NCBI GenBank assembly: GCA_951812925.1
Contig: OX638372.1
Coordinates: 65,055,407-65,119,406, forward strand
Source: Calliopum simillimum
Lineage: Eukaryota; Arthropoda; Insecta; Diptera; Lauxaniidae
Length of the DNA stretch: 64,000 bases
Direction: 5' to 3'
Position 1 is the first letter of the stretch. Every line of letters starts with the position of its first letter. The notes beneath the pieces are model-generated. The model was not told where the DNA came from. It made no database searches and was given only the letters and a program-made list of their open reading frames with translations. Below are positions 1-11,884 of this stretch, in pieces. The position numbers and the translations under genes were made by a program.

Positions 1-648
1 ATAAAAATTCCCGTGTGAATATTGAGTCTATTTATTTGTATTGTAACTTTTAAATTAATGTGTCAAACAGTCAATTTTTACCGAACTGCGAAGCAAATAA
101 GTACCGTGATTGATATATTCAATAAAATCCATGAAATTATGCGAAATATGAAAGTCCTATATTAACCATCTCATGTGAAAGTGTATTATACATATTTGGT
201 TACGAAACAATTCACAAAAGATTATGTTAAAACATAGAAATAATAAGTACATACTTTATTTTTCTATAATTTAAGAGTCACTGACTTGTGAAATACCATT
301 CACTAATTAATAACATTTTCGATTCTAAACAAAAATATCTTTTGATAAAATAATCGTACGATAAGATTTGACTGAGCACCTGCCATAAATTTCAAAATTT
401 TTTAAATATTTATTGGTTGAGCAATATAATTTTGATTAATGCATGGATTCCTTTTTGGCCAACAAATTTCATCTCCAATTTTAGCGTTAATTTGTTAACA
501 AAAGAACCTAGAACTGGAACACAAAATTAACTTTCTGAGACGAAAACATAAATTAAAATATATAAAAATTCAAGAGGGTTCTTGTTATTTTTGAATTCTG
601 TAAAAAGTTGTAGCAGAATGCATCAGAAATCTAAAACTGAGATTATAA
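1..648. other. AT-rich sequence without recognised feature
   Basis: No coding frame, RNA gene or repeat family was recognised here. The sequence is uniformly AT-rich and ends at the TA dinucleotide that flanks the mariner element starting at 651. Confidence 0.5.
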
Positions 649-650
649 TA

Positions 651-1560
651 CCACCTTGATCAAAAAGTTCCCGGAATCATAACCGTGTAGCGCCCCCTGC
701 TGTCCGATTCAAATTTTTCATTTTTGTAGATTTTCACACCTTTTAACAATATTCCCTGCGAATTTCAGCTTCCTAGCTTGACATTTGTAAATGTAACGCA
801 AGTTTGAGTGCATCTGTTTTTTTTGCGAATTTCGATTTTTGAATGGATTTAATTTGTATTAAATTTTGTGTTAAAAATGGATTCAATGGCAAAATGACTT
901 TGGAAATGTTGGAAAAGTGTTTCGGCAACGATGCTCAATCTAGACATCAGGCGAGTGAATGGCGACTCCCCGATGAGCCAAGGCCGAAAAACCACGTCGT
1001 TTTCAGTCGAAAAAGAAGGAATTGCTCACGGTTTTCATGGATTACAACGGTATTGTACACCACGAATTTTAGCCAGAAAAGCAGACCGTCAACAAAAAGT
1101 ATTATTTAGGTGTAATTAGGCGTCTGTGTGAAGCAATTCGCTCTAAAAGAAAGGATCTCTGGAAAAACAACTCTTGGATTTTACACCATGACAATGCACC
1201 GTCGCACAATGCCATCATTATCCGTGAGTTTCTCACCAAAAACTCTACTAATACAAATCCGCAGCCATCAAATTCGCCAGATTTAGCTCCATGTGATTTT
1301 TTTTTGTTCGATCGACTGAAAAAACCACAACGCGGAACGCGTTTTAACAGCCGATTGGAGATAATATAAAAATCGAAAACGGCACTGATGGGCATACCGA
1401 AAATTGAGTATCAAACATTTTTTGAGAGCTGGATCAAGCGCTGGCATAAGTGCGTGGCAGTTGATGGGAATTACTTTGAAGGGGACCACATTAATATGCA
1501 AGAATAAACTTATGTTTTTAGTTTTAAAAATAAATTCCGGGAACTTTTTGATCAAGGTAG
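651..1560 (+). mobile_element. Internally deleted mariner-family transposon
   Basis: Both ends are visible as 27-bp inverted repeats (651-677 and 1534-1560) that match at 26 of 27 positions; the inner part reads CTTGATCAAAAAGTTCCC. Each end is flanked by a TA dinucleotide (649-650, 1561-1562), the hallmark of Tc1/mariner insertion. Inside, in shifting frames, are the transposase N-terminus (near 843-940, ending about CFGND), then a jump to the second half: a segment near EEPRPK, the second catalytic block HHDNAPSH (about 1170-1210), and the third block SPDLAPCDFFLF (about 1280-1310). At 910 bp it is shorter than a normal mariner of about 1.3 kb. The first catalytic aspartate region is missing and there are frameshifts, so it cannot code for active transposase, although it could be moved in trans. 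Confidence 0.9.
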
Positions 1561-1562
1561 TA

Positions 1563-2880
1563 TTTTAATCGCACTCGAGAAATCATAGTTTCAGTAAAGA
1601 AAATTCTGAAAATGGCGAAAAGCATAGCAATTTAAAAAGACTCCATAACTTTGTATTATTACTTGGTTTTTGCTATCTGATTGAACAAGACTAAACACCG
1701 ATTAGTTTATCTTATCAGGACGATATTGGTTAACAAATCGAATGACCATAAAAGTAAAAAAAAGAACTTGTCGTTGAGATTAAATGAAAAGGGGTTTTTT
1801 TTAATAATCAGCACTTAAAATCAATTTTTAGTCGATGAATCATATAATAAAATATAATTTCTTAGAAAAAGTTTTTCACACAACCATTGACTTCTTAAGT
1901 TATTACATGGACTTTAATCATAAAATATTGCAATTATTCGTATGATTAATTTGTGGTATGCGCATGTACGATATCGACTGATATTAAAATATTAAAAGAT
2001 TATTTAAATTTAATAAAAGTTGTCGCCCGATGAAATTTTCAATCATTCTTTGGAAAAAAAAAAAAAAATTAATGCTCTGACAAAGACTTGCGCACGATTT
2101 TAGTATTAATAATAATATTTTAATTCGAAACGACGCTTTAAATTTATAAACTATTGCAATCAAGGCTTAAAAATTGGTTTCGATTATTAAAGCAACATTT
2201 TATTGTTATTCAATAAAGATAGACAATCAATAGACCTGATCTATAAAATTGACCATGTATGGTTGAGTGAACTGTGCAATTTTTAATAACCATACCATGT
2301 CGATTTATTTTATTCCAATACACTAAAATATGGTGACAGTTACGAAGCGTAAATCCATTGAGCATAGCAATCTCCTTAAAAAGCGAGTAGAGGGGCACTA
2401 TCAACCATTTCTTGTGTGCACGCATGCGTTTAAAACGGCAAAATATTTAATCACAAACTTGCATGAGTGACAATGACAGTGAATAGGCGCATATGGGCTT
2501 AGGAACAATTCCAAGGCCCACAAGTTTTTGTACTTATTTACCAGGCAGCAAGGTAAATTTTAAGATCATTTTAGCAGCTTGTGTTTGTCAAACATGTGAG
2601 TGTAATGTATTGGTGTCTTAAGATTTGTTCTATGCAAACCCGGTTGTAGCAAATAAATTTCATTGAAAGATTCAGATTCACAGTTAAGTACAGATAAAAA
2701 AAAAACTAAACGCGAACAACTCAGTACAAGTATAAGAAGTGAAACTTATATTTAACAAGTAGGTGCTGCCTTTACTATTTATAATGCCCACTTTTCAACC
2801 AGTGTAAGATATTAATTTTCGGCACCATTCTAGCATTGATTAAAATAGTTTGAATAGTTTGCGAGATATAACGGGATGAA
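1563..2880. other. AT-rich intergenic sequence
   Basis: No gene or repeat family was recognised. A frame on the minus strand at 2210-2425 has no domain and is taken as chance. Confidence 0.4.
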
Positions 2881-3175
2881 GTGATGCCCAAAATTAGTCT
2901 TGGTATTGATAATTTTTAGAGACCAAGACGCTGATATAATTTCAAGAACAAAACTAAGACCAAAGCAGTTACGATAATCGGCAAGACTGCTGTCGGGTCT
3001 TGGTCAATTATAGTTAGTAGGTGTGTCATGACCTTTTCGAGCATAAAATCATCTTTCAATTCGAAATTTATCATGTTAAAAACCCAATTACTTTGAAAAA
3101 ATAAGGCTTGGAAATTTTGAATACTCAACAATCTTTAAAAATTTTTTCATGACCAAGACTCATTGTCCAAGATAC
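2881..3175. mobile_element. Decayed copy of the AAGACCAAG-motif MITE
   Basis: It starts with GTGATGCCCAAAATTAG, close to the left end of the element at 26906 (GTGATGAGGAAAATTAG). It carries the same internal landmarks in the same order: 'gagaccaagacgctgat', a middle part with 'ttttgaatactcaaca', then 'aagactca'. The right inverted repeat and the flanking TA are not intact. A minus-strand frame of 71 codons across it is an accident of the repeat. Confidence 0.7.
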
Positions 3176-3617
3176 AGATCAAGTGTTGGAACAAATTTCA
3201 TAAAAGTAATCGGGTGCCGATTTTAAGTTTTAGTGACGTTTTCTTTTGGGATTATTCAATTTATTTTGTTCTAATTTCCCCCGCATTTTCTAACAACGTC
3301 GTATACATTAGTTCTTATATGATTAAATAAACATACATACATATACGAATAGCTGTCGCTAGCGTCGTCGGGGTCTACTAGCCAAGCAGTTCGCGCTTAT
3401 AAAAACTAGCTTTTCTTGCATATTACGGTAATTTGACGCGTTTCTTGAGTTTTTAAGGCAACAGGCTGCCAACAAGCAAGCAAGCAACACTAAGAAGGGG
3501 GTACAAGCCTATAAGGTAACTCGTTGCAGTTTGTTGTCGTCTAGTCATTGAAGCGTTAAGCCCACATGGCGTTTGTTTTGAAATTAATTGAGGAATGTGA
3601 ACCTACGTACATACATA

Positions 3618-4587
3618 AGGGCAACAATTTCTCAAGTGCGCCACCTTAGAAATTAAACGTAAAAAAGGGCTTTCAAAAAAATTATGTTGTGTAGCAACTA
3701 GTAAAGATTTTGTAAGAAAAATTTTTTTTAAGATATTGAGCATAGACCAGGATATGAAATGGTATTTTTTTTTTTTGGACCAACATTTTTCATTTATTAT
3801 TGAAAATCCCTATTTCAAATAGGTACATAAAAATTAAGCAACTTCTACGCCTCTGAGAAAATTATAAAAAATATGTGTAGCAACTATATCTCAGAAAAAA
3901 TAAATTGGGGTAATCGATAAAGGTTCAAAAGTTATTAACAATATCGAGATGCCGTGCGAGCCTTTTTTCATTAGTAGAGAGAAACAAGACATCTTACGAA
4001 AAAAGTGTTTATGGCATAAAATGCTTAGAATTATCCAAAGAATACGTGTGAATTTTTTCAGAGATTTTTTGAGACATTTTATAATTTTTAAAAAATTGTT
4101 TCGAAAATAAAAAATTTATTTCGATCCAAAATATTCCAAAAAAACTTACACGTATTCCTTAGATAATTCTTATCATTTTATGGCGTATGCACTTTTTTCG
4201 TAAGATGCCTTGTTTTTCTCCACAACTGAAAAAAAATTTGCACTGCATTACTATATTATTAATAACTTTTCAACCAATTTCGATTAACCCAATTTTTTTT
4301 CTGGAACATAGTTCTTACACACGTGGAGAGCGCCCACATATTTTTTATAGTTTTCTCAGAGAAGGAGAAATTCCTTAATTTTTATGTATCTATTTGAAAT
4401 AGGGATTTTCAATAATAAATGAAAAATTTTGGTACAGAAAAAAAATCTATTTCATTCCCTGGTCTATGCTAATATCTTATAAAAATTTTTTTTACAAAAT
4501 CTTTACTACTTCCTACATAATATAATTTTTTTGAAAACCTTATTACGTTTAATTTCCTAACTGGCGCATTTGAGAAATTTTTGCCCA
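3618..4587. mobile_element. 970-bp foldback (palindromic) element
   Basis: The left half (3618 to about 4088) reappears as an imperfect reverse complement in the right half (about 4095-4587). Paired landmarks are GGGCAACAATTTCTCAAGTG with CATTTGAGAAATTTTTGCCC, and 'ttattattgaaaatccctat' with 'atagggattttcaataataa'. Both ends abut TA (3616-3617 and 4588-4589), which suggests a TA target duplication. No coding sequence was recognised. Its transcript would fold into a long hairpin. Confidence 0.85.
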
Positions 4588-4589
4588 TA

Positions 4590-6300
4590 GGTAAAACTTT
4601 AAAAAAAAAAAAGTGGAACCTTAGTCGTACAGTCGGTTAATCTTTGTAGAAAACGGCAGAATTTAGGTACATGGAAAAAAATAAAAAAAAACATTTGAAA
4701 CGGATCAAAACAGTTGATGAAATATGGTTTCATGGGTATAATACTTAAATATAGACTTAATCGTTTCAGTGGTAACTGCATGAGACTCGGTATCAAAATC
4801 AAAAAACAATCTGAACACTATACTAAAAATAAGTTACAGAAATGTTTCGAAAATTGGCCCAAGAATTGAATAGTTTCAGAGGGGACTTAACTTAGTTGGG
4901 ACAAAATGTATAAATAAACGCTATTTTGAGAGAAATCTATGCAAAAAACTTGTGTAATTATTCAAATTTTATCAATAAGATAAAAAATAATACACATTTC
5001 ACAATTTAGCTGATAAATGTGTGCCTTGCTCAATAAACCATTATTTGTTTTTTTTTTTTTTTTTATAAGAAAAAATGTCGAATTTTCATTTAGCTATCTA
5101 TCCTAATATTTCTGTTGAAATTTTATTTTTGGTAACATATTTTTAGCAAACATTTTTAGAAATATGTCAGCAAAATCATTGACTCCGGAAACATTAAAAT
5201 TTTCCTGGTATTTTTCTGTTCCTCGCAACGTACAGTCACTCATTTGTCGTAGCACGTCTTCAAGACGATTTGTGCTCTTCAAGAAAAAAAAAAATAAAGA
5301 AAAAAATTTGTTCGTATTACATAGAATACTTAACTTTGTTAAAAGTGCTCCTTTTCAGTGCTCGATTTTTTTTAATTTATAAAAATAGCCAAGTTTAATG
5401 CTTGCTATAAAAAAATTTGACAGACACTGTTTTGTTTCGCAGTTATTTGCGTATTTTTTAAGAAGTTTAAGCAAAAAATAAAAAATAAAACAATATTACT
5501 TGTTGAATATATGCAAAACTGTCACATTTTGGCCAAATGCCAGATTTTCTGAAGATACTTTTATTGTATAAATTTTATAGAAGAAAATATAAATAAATAA
5601 AAACAAACAAGTGTTCTTAAACAGATTTTTTGCAGCATTTACACACTAAGCGCTGACATCATAAATATACATACTATTTGTATAATGTACATATGTGCAT
5701 GTATGTGATAAAATATAGTATATATTTTTAAAATATAAACAAAATTTTGCAACAAAGTTTGACAAAGTTTTTTTTGTAAAATTTATTAAACATAAACTTC
5801 ATATAAAAATTATGCCCACGCTGTGCATTCAATAATTTAAAGAAATTAATTTTTTACACAAACAGCCTTAATTTATTATTCATAATTTAGTTCAAAAAAA
5901 TTTTGAGCTAAAATTTTGAATTCCGATTATATTAACTTAACTTAACCATAAAAATGACTGATATCACTAAGCTTATCGTAACTCAAATTGTGTTTATTGC
6001 CCAGGATCGATCAATGTCAACAAAAAAAAGTTTACGATTCGAGCACAGTGTAATTGTTTGTGTTACTTTCGTTGACGTAAAACAAAACTACTTTAAAGCT
6101 TTAGCATTAGGCGGTCATTTGATTTTTTTTTTTTGTATTTTGCTACCAAAAGATTATAAACTCTTAGCTTAAGAAACTTTGCATATGAGGATGTTAATGC
6201 CAGAGTGAGCAATTCCCACCAAACGTTTATTTTTAAAGTTTAAAATGTTGCTTGCCACCTAATTTTCATATATTTAAGCTAATGATCCAATCAAATATAC
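4590..6300. other. AT-rich sequence without recognised gene
   Basis: This stretch has long A and T runs and several short open frames without domain signatures. Nothing supports a gene or a known repeat. Confidence 0.4.
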
Positions 6301-6305
6301 TGTAT

Positions 6306-6500
6306 TTGCCACCAAACAAGCGTGGATCAGATGACATTTTTGATTTGATCTTAATGTCGTCACACGCATTTGCCGACATCCAGAAGAACTTTCAAACATT
6401 ATTTAAAAAAAATGTCAATTGTACAAGTGAGCGACGATGTTTAACTTTTAATATAGATTTGTTGAGAATCACAGCAAAAAGAACTAGTAAAGGGTTTCCT
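6306..6500 (+). repeat. Dispersed repeat with the GATCAGATGACATT motif
   Basis: It shares an ordered series of motifs with 58502-58740: a gccaccaa/gctaccaa start, a 'gatcagatgacatt' block, 'cgcatttg.cgacatcca', and 'tttaacttttaatatag' followed by 'aatcacagcaaaa'. A short reverse-oriented piece of the same start lies at about 9525-9570. The family is unknown. Confidence 0.6.
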
Positions 6501-6529
6501 TTATTTTAAAAATTTTGCTTACACGGAGG

Positions 6530-7869
6530 TGCTACGACCTCTTGACCGAATTCACATTGCTTTTGGTCAGATTTTGTACTTAGTGTTCTCAGTGTCTGAG
6601 TGAAATTTGGTAAGATTATCTTTAAAAACAATTTCAGCTAGCATTTTGGGAGGTGCCACACCCACTTGTCCGAGTTTCCATAGTTTTCGCTCAGAGCTTG
6701 CATTAACTGTTCTTAGTTCCTCAGTGAAATTTAGTTGGATTACCTCAAAAAATGTTTTCAATATAGCACTCTGAAGCTTTTGCTTATATGAGAGGTGCCA
6801 CGCCCTCTTGTACGAGTTCACCTAGTTTTTGCTCAGAGCTTGCATTATACATATGTAGATCTTAGTGTCTCAGTAGAATTTAGTTGAATTATCTCAAAAA
6901 ACGTTTTCAGTATAGCATCTTAAAGCTTTTACTTTTATGAGAGGTGCCAGTTAGTTATCTGCATTTTTCATTATGACTGCTTTTTCCCTATATCTAATAG
7001 TTTCTGAGATATATGAGGAAATCTCAGCAAGTGTGACTTTCAGTGTGAACAGGTCTCGGTTCGCCGAGTAGCATCCGACACTTCATGGATGATGCTTAAT
7101 ATGAAAACATGCATGTGCTACCGCCTGGAAGCTTTATTTTTGATTTTTTCTTTTTTGTCGGAACTCGAGCAAAATCCACAAATTTTGAATGTGAATTGAA
7201 ACTAGTAAGGGTGTTACCTTTGGCCTGGCCAAACGTTAAATAACCTACACAGCAGTATTTTAAAAGTTTTGCTTATATGGGAGGTGCCACGCCCTCTTGT
7301 CCAAATTCACCCAGTTTTTTCTCAGAGTTTGAATTTATAGTTCTTAGCATTTGAGTAAAATTTAGTTTGATTAACTCAAAAAACGCTTTCAGTATAGCGT
7401 TTTGAAGTTTTTGCTTAAATGGGAGGTGCCACGCCCTCTTGTCCGAATTCTCCTGGTTTTTGTTCAGAGCTTGCGCTTACAATTCGTGGTATTTATATGT
7501 ATTTTGGTTGAATTATCGTGAAAAAAACTCAAAAAGTTGCATTTTGAATATATTTTTTGTATGGGCGGTAGGCGTGTCCGTTGACCGATTTTGATTATGT
7601 TTAATCCCCCGAGCTAACTTTGACGCCGAAGGCTGTGCACCAAATTTCATTGAATTATCTTGCTTAGTTTTCTCAAAAAGTGTATTTCCACACACAGCCA
7701 CCCAGCCAGCCACCCAGCCAGCCACCCAGCCAGACAGACGGACATGGCTATATCGACTCAGGAGGTGACACTGTTCAAGAATATATATACTTTTCTATAT
7801 CTGCCACGCCTCCTCTGCGTTACAAAGGGAAGGACAAAGTGAATATACCCTGGGTGTAGGGTATAAAAA
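6530..7869 (-). mobile_element. DINE-1/INE-1-like Helentron with tandem-unit core
   Basis: Read on the minus strand it begins at about 7869 with TTTTTATACCCTACACCC. It continues through a 'gtatatatattcttga' block, a 'gagtcgatatagccatgt' block and a 'ccgtctgtctggctgg' block. This is the order known for the end of Drosophila DINE-1 (INE-1) repeats, which are non-autonomous Helitron relatives. The body at 6530-7460 holds roughly 140-bp repeated units, each with 'gggaggtgccacgccctctt' or a variant (near 6650, 6790, 6945, 7283 and 7422). A CCAGCCAGCCAC minisatellite lies at about 7700-7735. No protein-coding part was seen. Assignment rests on motif recall, not on an alignment. Confidence 0.7.
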
Positions 7870-8819
7870 CCGCTTCCGTTATTGAGCTATTCAGCGGATT
7901 GTTTTGGGCTTTCATGATCTTTAACATGGGTTCTAAGACGTAAGGAAAACCACATCCCGTTGTTGTACCTCCAGTAGAACGCTAGATACGGGACTCTCAA
8001 GTTCTGTAAATGGTTTTTACCCGAAATCTAGTAATTTTAGGTTTCTAACATGCTGCTCTGCAGGCGATTGTTTTTTCGCAATATTTCCCATTAAATATTA
8101 TTTCTTAATGTTATGACTAAAAGATCTGAGTAGAAGGATGTGCCATATCTGGTTCGGTGGTAACACACTTGAGAAGATGCTCAAATGCGTATTTGCGTCT
8201 AGAAAAATGGTATTTTGAAGGGCACAACACCCCGGGAGCACAAAACAGTCTTAAACCTTAAGTGATCACTGGATCTAGGTCCAATTCATATGTAAAAAAA
8301 TCGCCCCCCAGTACAAACTTGAACAATGGCGAAATTCGAGCAAAATCCACAAATTTTGAGCGTTAATTGAAAAAAACGCTCTGTTATTGAGCTATAACTT
8401 TTGAGGCGGTCCAGCAAATTGTTTGGGGCTTTCAGGATCTTTAACATGGGTATTTAAATGTAAGAAAAACCGCATCCCGATGATGAGTCTGATTCGTTAA
8501 ATTCAGTGCATCACCTTCGAAAAATGATTTTTGAAGATATTGGGGGGAGGCGATCGAAAAAAGTCAGTTACGCTAGCTGAAAAATACTTCTAATATATCT
8601 AAAATTGATAATTTGTGGTTCAAAGTAAGGTGTTACATGTTTGAAAAAAGCTTGTTTTTTTCGAAAAAGTCGCACTTGCTGCGATTTCCCCATATACATT
8701 ACAAAAAAAAGTATTTTCCCAAACCATGAAAGTTTAAAAAATCACAACAGAAAATCATTAAAAAATTGTTAAATTAAAATCAATTTTTAAAGTGTTAATC
8801 TGACGAATAATACCGCATA
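7870..8819. repeat. Repetitive spacer with an internal imperfect duplication
   Basis: Two segments (about 7880-7960 and 8375-8490) share 'gttattgagcta', then 'ggctttca.gatctttaaca', then 'aaaaccgcatcccg'. The phrase 'cgagcaaaatccacaaattt' occurs both at about 7164 and at about 8338. The stretch is probably the decayed body of another element like the one at 6530-7869. No gene was seen. Confidence 0.5.
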
Positions 8820-8902
8820 TGCTTTTTCATACCTGCCACGCCTCCTTCTCCGCGTTGCAAACGAAAGGACAAAGGGAATATACCCTGGGTGTAGGGTATA
8901 AA
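8820..8902 (-). mobile_element. DINE-1-like terminal fragment
   Basis: It repeats the terminal block of the element at 7869: CCACGCCTCC, then a 'gcgttgcaaacgaaaggaca' block, then CCCTGGGTGTAGGG and TATAAAAA. Only about 80 bp are clearly shared. Confidence 0.7.
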
Positions 8903-9004
8903 AATACGGCACACGCAAAAAATCCAAATTTTTGGTTTTTCCCTTGTCATGCATCGCTCTGCTCTTGTAATCGATATTATACTTTTTTTGCATAGCGCAT
9001 CGCT

Positions 9005-9480
9005 TGCATGTATGTATGTATGTATTCTCCTTTAACTCCTAGGAGGAGCATAGGGCCAATATGAAATCTCTCCATTTGTCACGATCCCTTGCGATGACTT
9101 TGATCTCTTGCCACGATTTTCCCGATTTTTGGATTTCCTTTTCCAACGACCTTTTCCAGTTGGTTTTGGGTCTACCACGTCCTCTACTGCCTTGTGGATT
9201 CCACTCAAGGGCCTGGCGACAAACTTCGCTGTGTGGTTTCCGGAGAGTGTGACCAATCCATCCCCATTTGCGCAGCTTGATCTCGTTTGCTATAGCCTTC
9301 TGTTTGCATTTTTGATGTAGCTCGGCATTTGATATAGTGCGAGGCCACCAAACCTTTAATATACGCCTTAAGCATTTGTTGACGAATACTTGCAGCTTGT
9401 TTGTTAGTTGTTCAGTAACAAGCCATGTTTCGCACCCATATAACAAAACCGATTTCACATTCGAATAAATTTTTGCATAA
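9005..9480 (-). mobile_element. 5'-truncated RTE-clade non-LTR retrotransposon (3' end)
   Basis: The minus strand encodes the C-terminal end of an RTE-type reverse transcriptase: KIYSNVKSVLLYGCETW, then FVNKCLRRILKVWWP, then KWGWIGHTLRKP, RGRGRPKTNWKRSLE and a final WRDFILALCSS. The frame is open over 139 codons from the first Met. Beyond the stop comes TCCTAGGAGTTAAAGGAG and then an ATAC repeat tail (9008-9026), typical of RTE elements, which end in short tandem repeats rather than poly(A). The polymerase domain upstream is absent. It differs from the 42.5-kb copy by only one residue in this part, so the insertion is recent. Confidence 0.88.
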
Positions 9481-10155
9481 ATGCATAAATTTTGCCTTTT
9501 TTTGTAATTTTATTGGTGTTTTAAACCCAAACCAATAATGTCATCTGATCCATGCTTGTTTGGTTGCAAATAATGTTAATCAGTTTCTGTTCCAAAAACA
9601 ATTTAATTTACAAATAAAGTGGAGCTATCCCCTTAAAAGTGGTAGAACTGTGCATTCTGATCATATAAAGGATAGTTTGACCAACATGTTTTAGTGCTGA
9701 ACTAATTTTACAAATAACTGATGGTTAGCCCATTCTCAAACTAACCGCTTCATATGTATATGATGTACTATCATCAAAGCAAAACCTTTAATTTCCGATA
9801 AATGTGTAGGTTCATACATGCCCGCACAACCAAATGAGAAAAATTTTTAAACTTTCCAAAGGTTGAACAAAAGCAAAAAATATTTATTAATGAAATATCA
9901 ACAGTATTATCTTATCACTTAGATTATAATGAGTCTAGAAGTTATTATTTATGATATATCATTGGCCGGTTTATAATGGTAGCAATGTGCTTACCTTACG
10001 CATACATACATACTTACATATGTAGTTGTGTGTAGGTAATTAAAAATCCATATTTGTAGATAAATATAAGGTTTAATATATACATAAGTATGTATATGTA
10101 CACATATTGTTCAATGACTCGTTAAATATTTAAGCAATTTTACCTTATGAACATA
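9481..10155. other. AT-rich sequence with a reversed fragment of the 6306 repeat
   Basis: The piece at about 9525-9570 carries the reversed GATCAGATGACATT repeat motif. The remainder is AT-rich with 'tacata' runs near 10000-10110 and holds no recognised gene. Confidence 0.4.
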
Positions 10156-10640
10156 CAGTATCGGACAAAACTTAAGCACCCCCTAAGTTAATTTTTTTTA
10201 TATCAAAATTTTTTTGAGAAAACGACGTTATTGAGTTATTTTGTGTGTGAGTACGCAGACCAAAAGCAGAAAGATTGAATCTAATGTTTTGCAAAGCCTC
10301 TGTAAATCACGTAGGAGTGGCCAAGGGAGTGGGTCAATGCATAAGACTGAAGGAATTATTTTTCATTTCTTGTACTTTGACATACCAAATGATGTGATGC
10401 TGCCTTATGCCGATGAGGAGAAGCCACTTAAATAGAGGTTCCAACAGGACAACGATCCAAACACACACCCATTGAGAACCTCGTTAACATGAAAATCAAC
10501 AAGGAAATTGCAAAACCATGAAAGATCTCTTTGAAGCTTTAAAAGTAGCCTGGAAAGGGATATCGCAGGACATCATTAATATTTTAATATCCTCCGTGCC
10601 TTTAAGACGTGCTAGTGTCATCCAGTATAAAAAGCTTTCA
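10156..10640 (+). pseudogene. Decayed Tc1-type transposon remnant
   Basis: An end-like sequence, CAGTATCGGACAAAACTT, starts near 10156 and resembles Tc1 inverted repeats. Downstream are pieces of a Tc1 transposase: MLPYADEEKPLK (about 10398-10435), FQQDNDPN after a stop (about 10440-10462), an HPIENLV-like block (about 10470), and a C-terminal helix region to about 10625. The catalytic DxD/DDE neighbourhood is interrupted by stops and a deletion. It is a fossil, and the right end was not identified. Confidence 0.75.
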
Positions 10641-10746
10641 ACTTAATACTAATTTTAAAAGTTTTTATTAGATGTAAAAAAATGATTTATTCGATGAATT
10701 TTCTAAATTGAAATGTTTATTTAATGAAGATATTTAAAAATTTTTA

Positions 10747-11085
10747 CCGCCATATTGGATACGCCATTTTGAATTTAAAATTTTTACTATCAGATTCTTA
10801 ATAAGTGTCTGTTAAACCCTTTAACACTGATTTTCTTGTTAATCAGCAGATATATTATAAATTTTCCGCCTTATTGGATCCGCCATTTTAAATTTTCAGT
10901 ATCCGATTTTCAATCAGCGTCTGTTAAAGCCCTTAAATACCGGTTTTCTTGTAAATCAGATGATAAAAAAAATATATGCCACCATATTAAATCCGTCATT
11001 TTGAATTTCAAAGATTTGGCTTTAGATTTGTCATCAGCAATCTTGAAAATCTCTGTTTACCGATTTTCATCCCCGTACAGTGATG
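10747..11085. repeat. Three diverged tandem units of about 115 bp
   Basis: Units begin at 10747, 10866 and about 10979 with CCGCCATATTGGATACGCCA or variants. Each carries 'cagattct.aat' and a 'gtctgttaaacccttta' block. Spacings are 119 and 113 bp. The origin is unknown; it lies directly after the Tc1 remnant. Confidence 0.75.
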
Positions 11086-11880
11086 CCTTATAGTTTTGGC
11101 CACAAATTGTGGTGATTGAAACTATAATGGAAAGTAGTGTAGAAGATATTGGACCCTCTGAGATTTCGAACTGGGATATAAAATGGAATTAGTGCCAATA
11201 AGTTTGGAGAATTTATCCACAACGTTAACACTTTTCTAATTGACAAGCTGCTAAGGTTCAGTAGACGGCACCTCATCCAATAAGTGGGCATATCTTGCCA
11301 CTAATAAAGTCATCATAAAACAAATCTGGAAAAGCGTTTCCGAATATTTACAATACGATTAATGGACACTTCGTAAAAGGGATCCCAATAGATATCTAAC
11401 AAGAATTTTAAATATAATTGAAGATGTTAAAGGATTCAAAAAATTACCTAGAACTTCATTTTAAAAGCCAAATTGTAAGTTTGCTTCTAAAATTGGATAT
11501 TCGATACCAGTTCTATCAGTGCTACATTTCCGCAATTTTTACTAATTTTAAAAGTAACTTCTTTATTCAATATTATCGTTCTTAGACAATGTTATCTTAT
11601 TGGATATAAATGACATTATCATATTTTAAATTGCTTTATGAATGCTATAAATATCATGGTTCTGAGTTTTTATGATCATTATGAGTAGATATAAACCATT
11701 TTTTTTATATGCATTTTTGGAATTGATGATATTAAGATTTTGTTGAATTATAAGATACAGTTATCACTCGGTTACTCGGTTTCAGTTTAAAATTCACACT
11801 TACATTTGAAGTTTTGTAGATAAGAAAAATGCAAAAAAACTATTGTATTGTTAAGTATTGTTTTGATTGTTTTGGGTCAG
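11086..11880. other. AT-rich sequence, possible repeat debris
   Basis: Near 11080 a segment, CAGTGATGCCTTATAGTTTT, resembles a transposon end. From 11100 to 11450 some stretches look like decayed coding sequence, but no family could be named. The rest is AT-rich. Confidence 0.3.
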
Positions 11881-11884
11881 TGAG

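Noticed and set aside
2916..3131. Minus-strand frame with a hydrophobic tail as a small membrane protein
   Set aside because: It falls entirely in a decayed copy of the AAGACCAAG-motif MITE, which is non-coding in its other copies.
9061..9320. Plus-strand frames opposite the RTE reverse transcriptase
   Set aside because: They are antisense to a well-supported minus-strand coding stretch and recur unchanged at 42575-42834 for the same reason.
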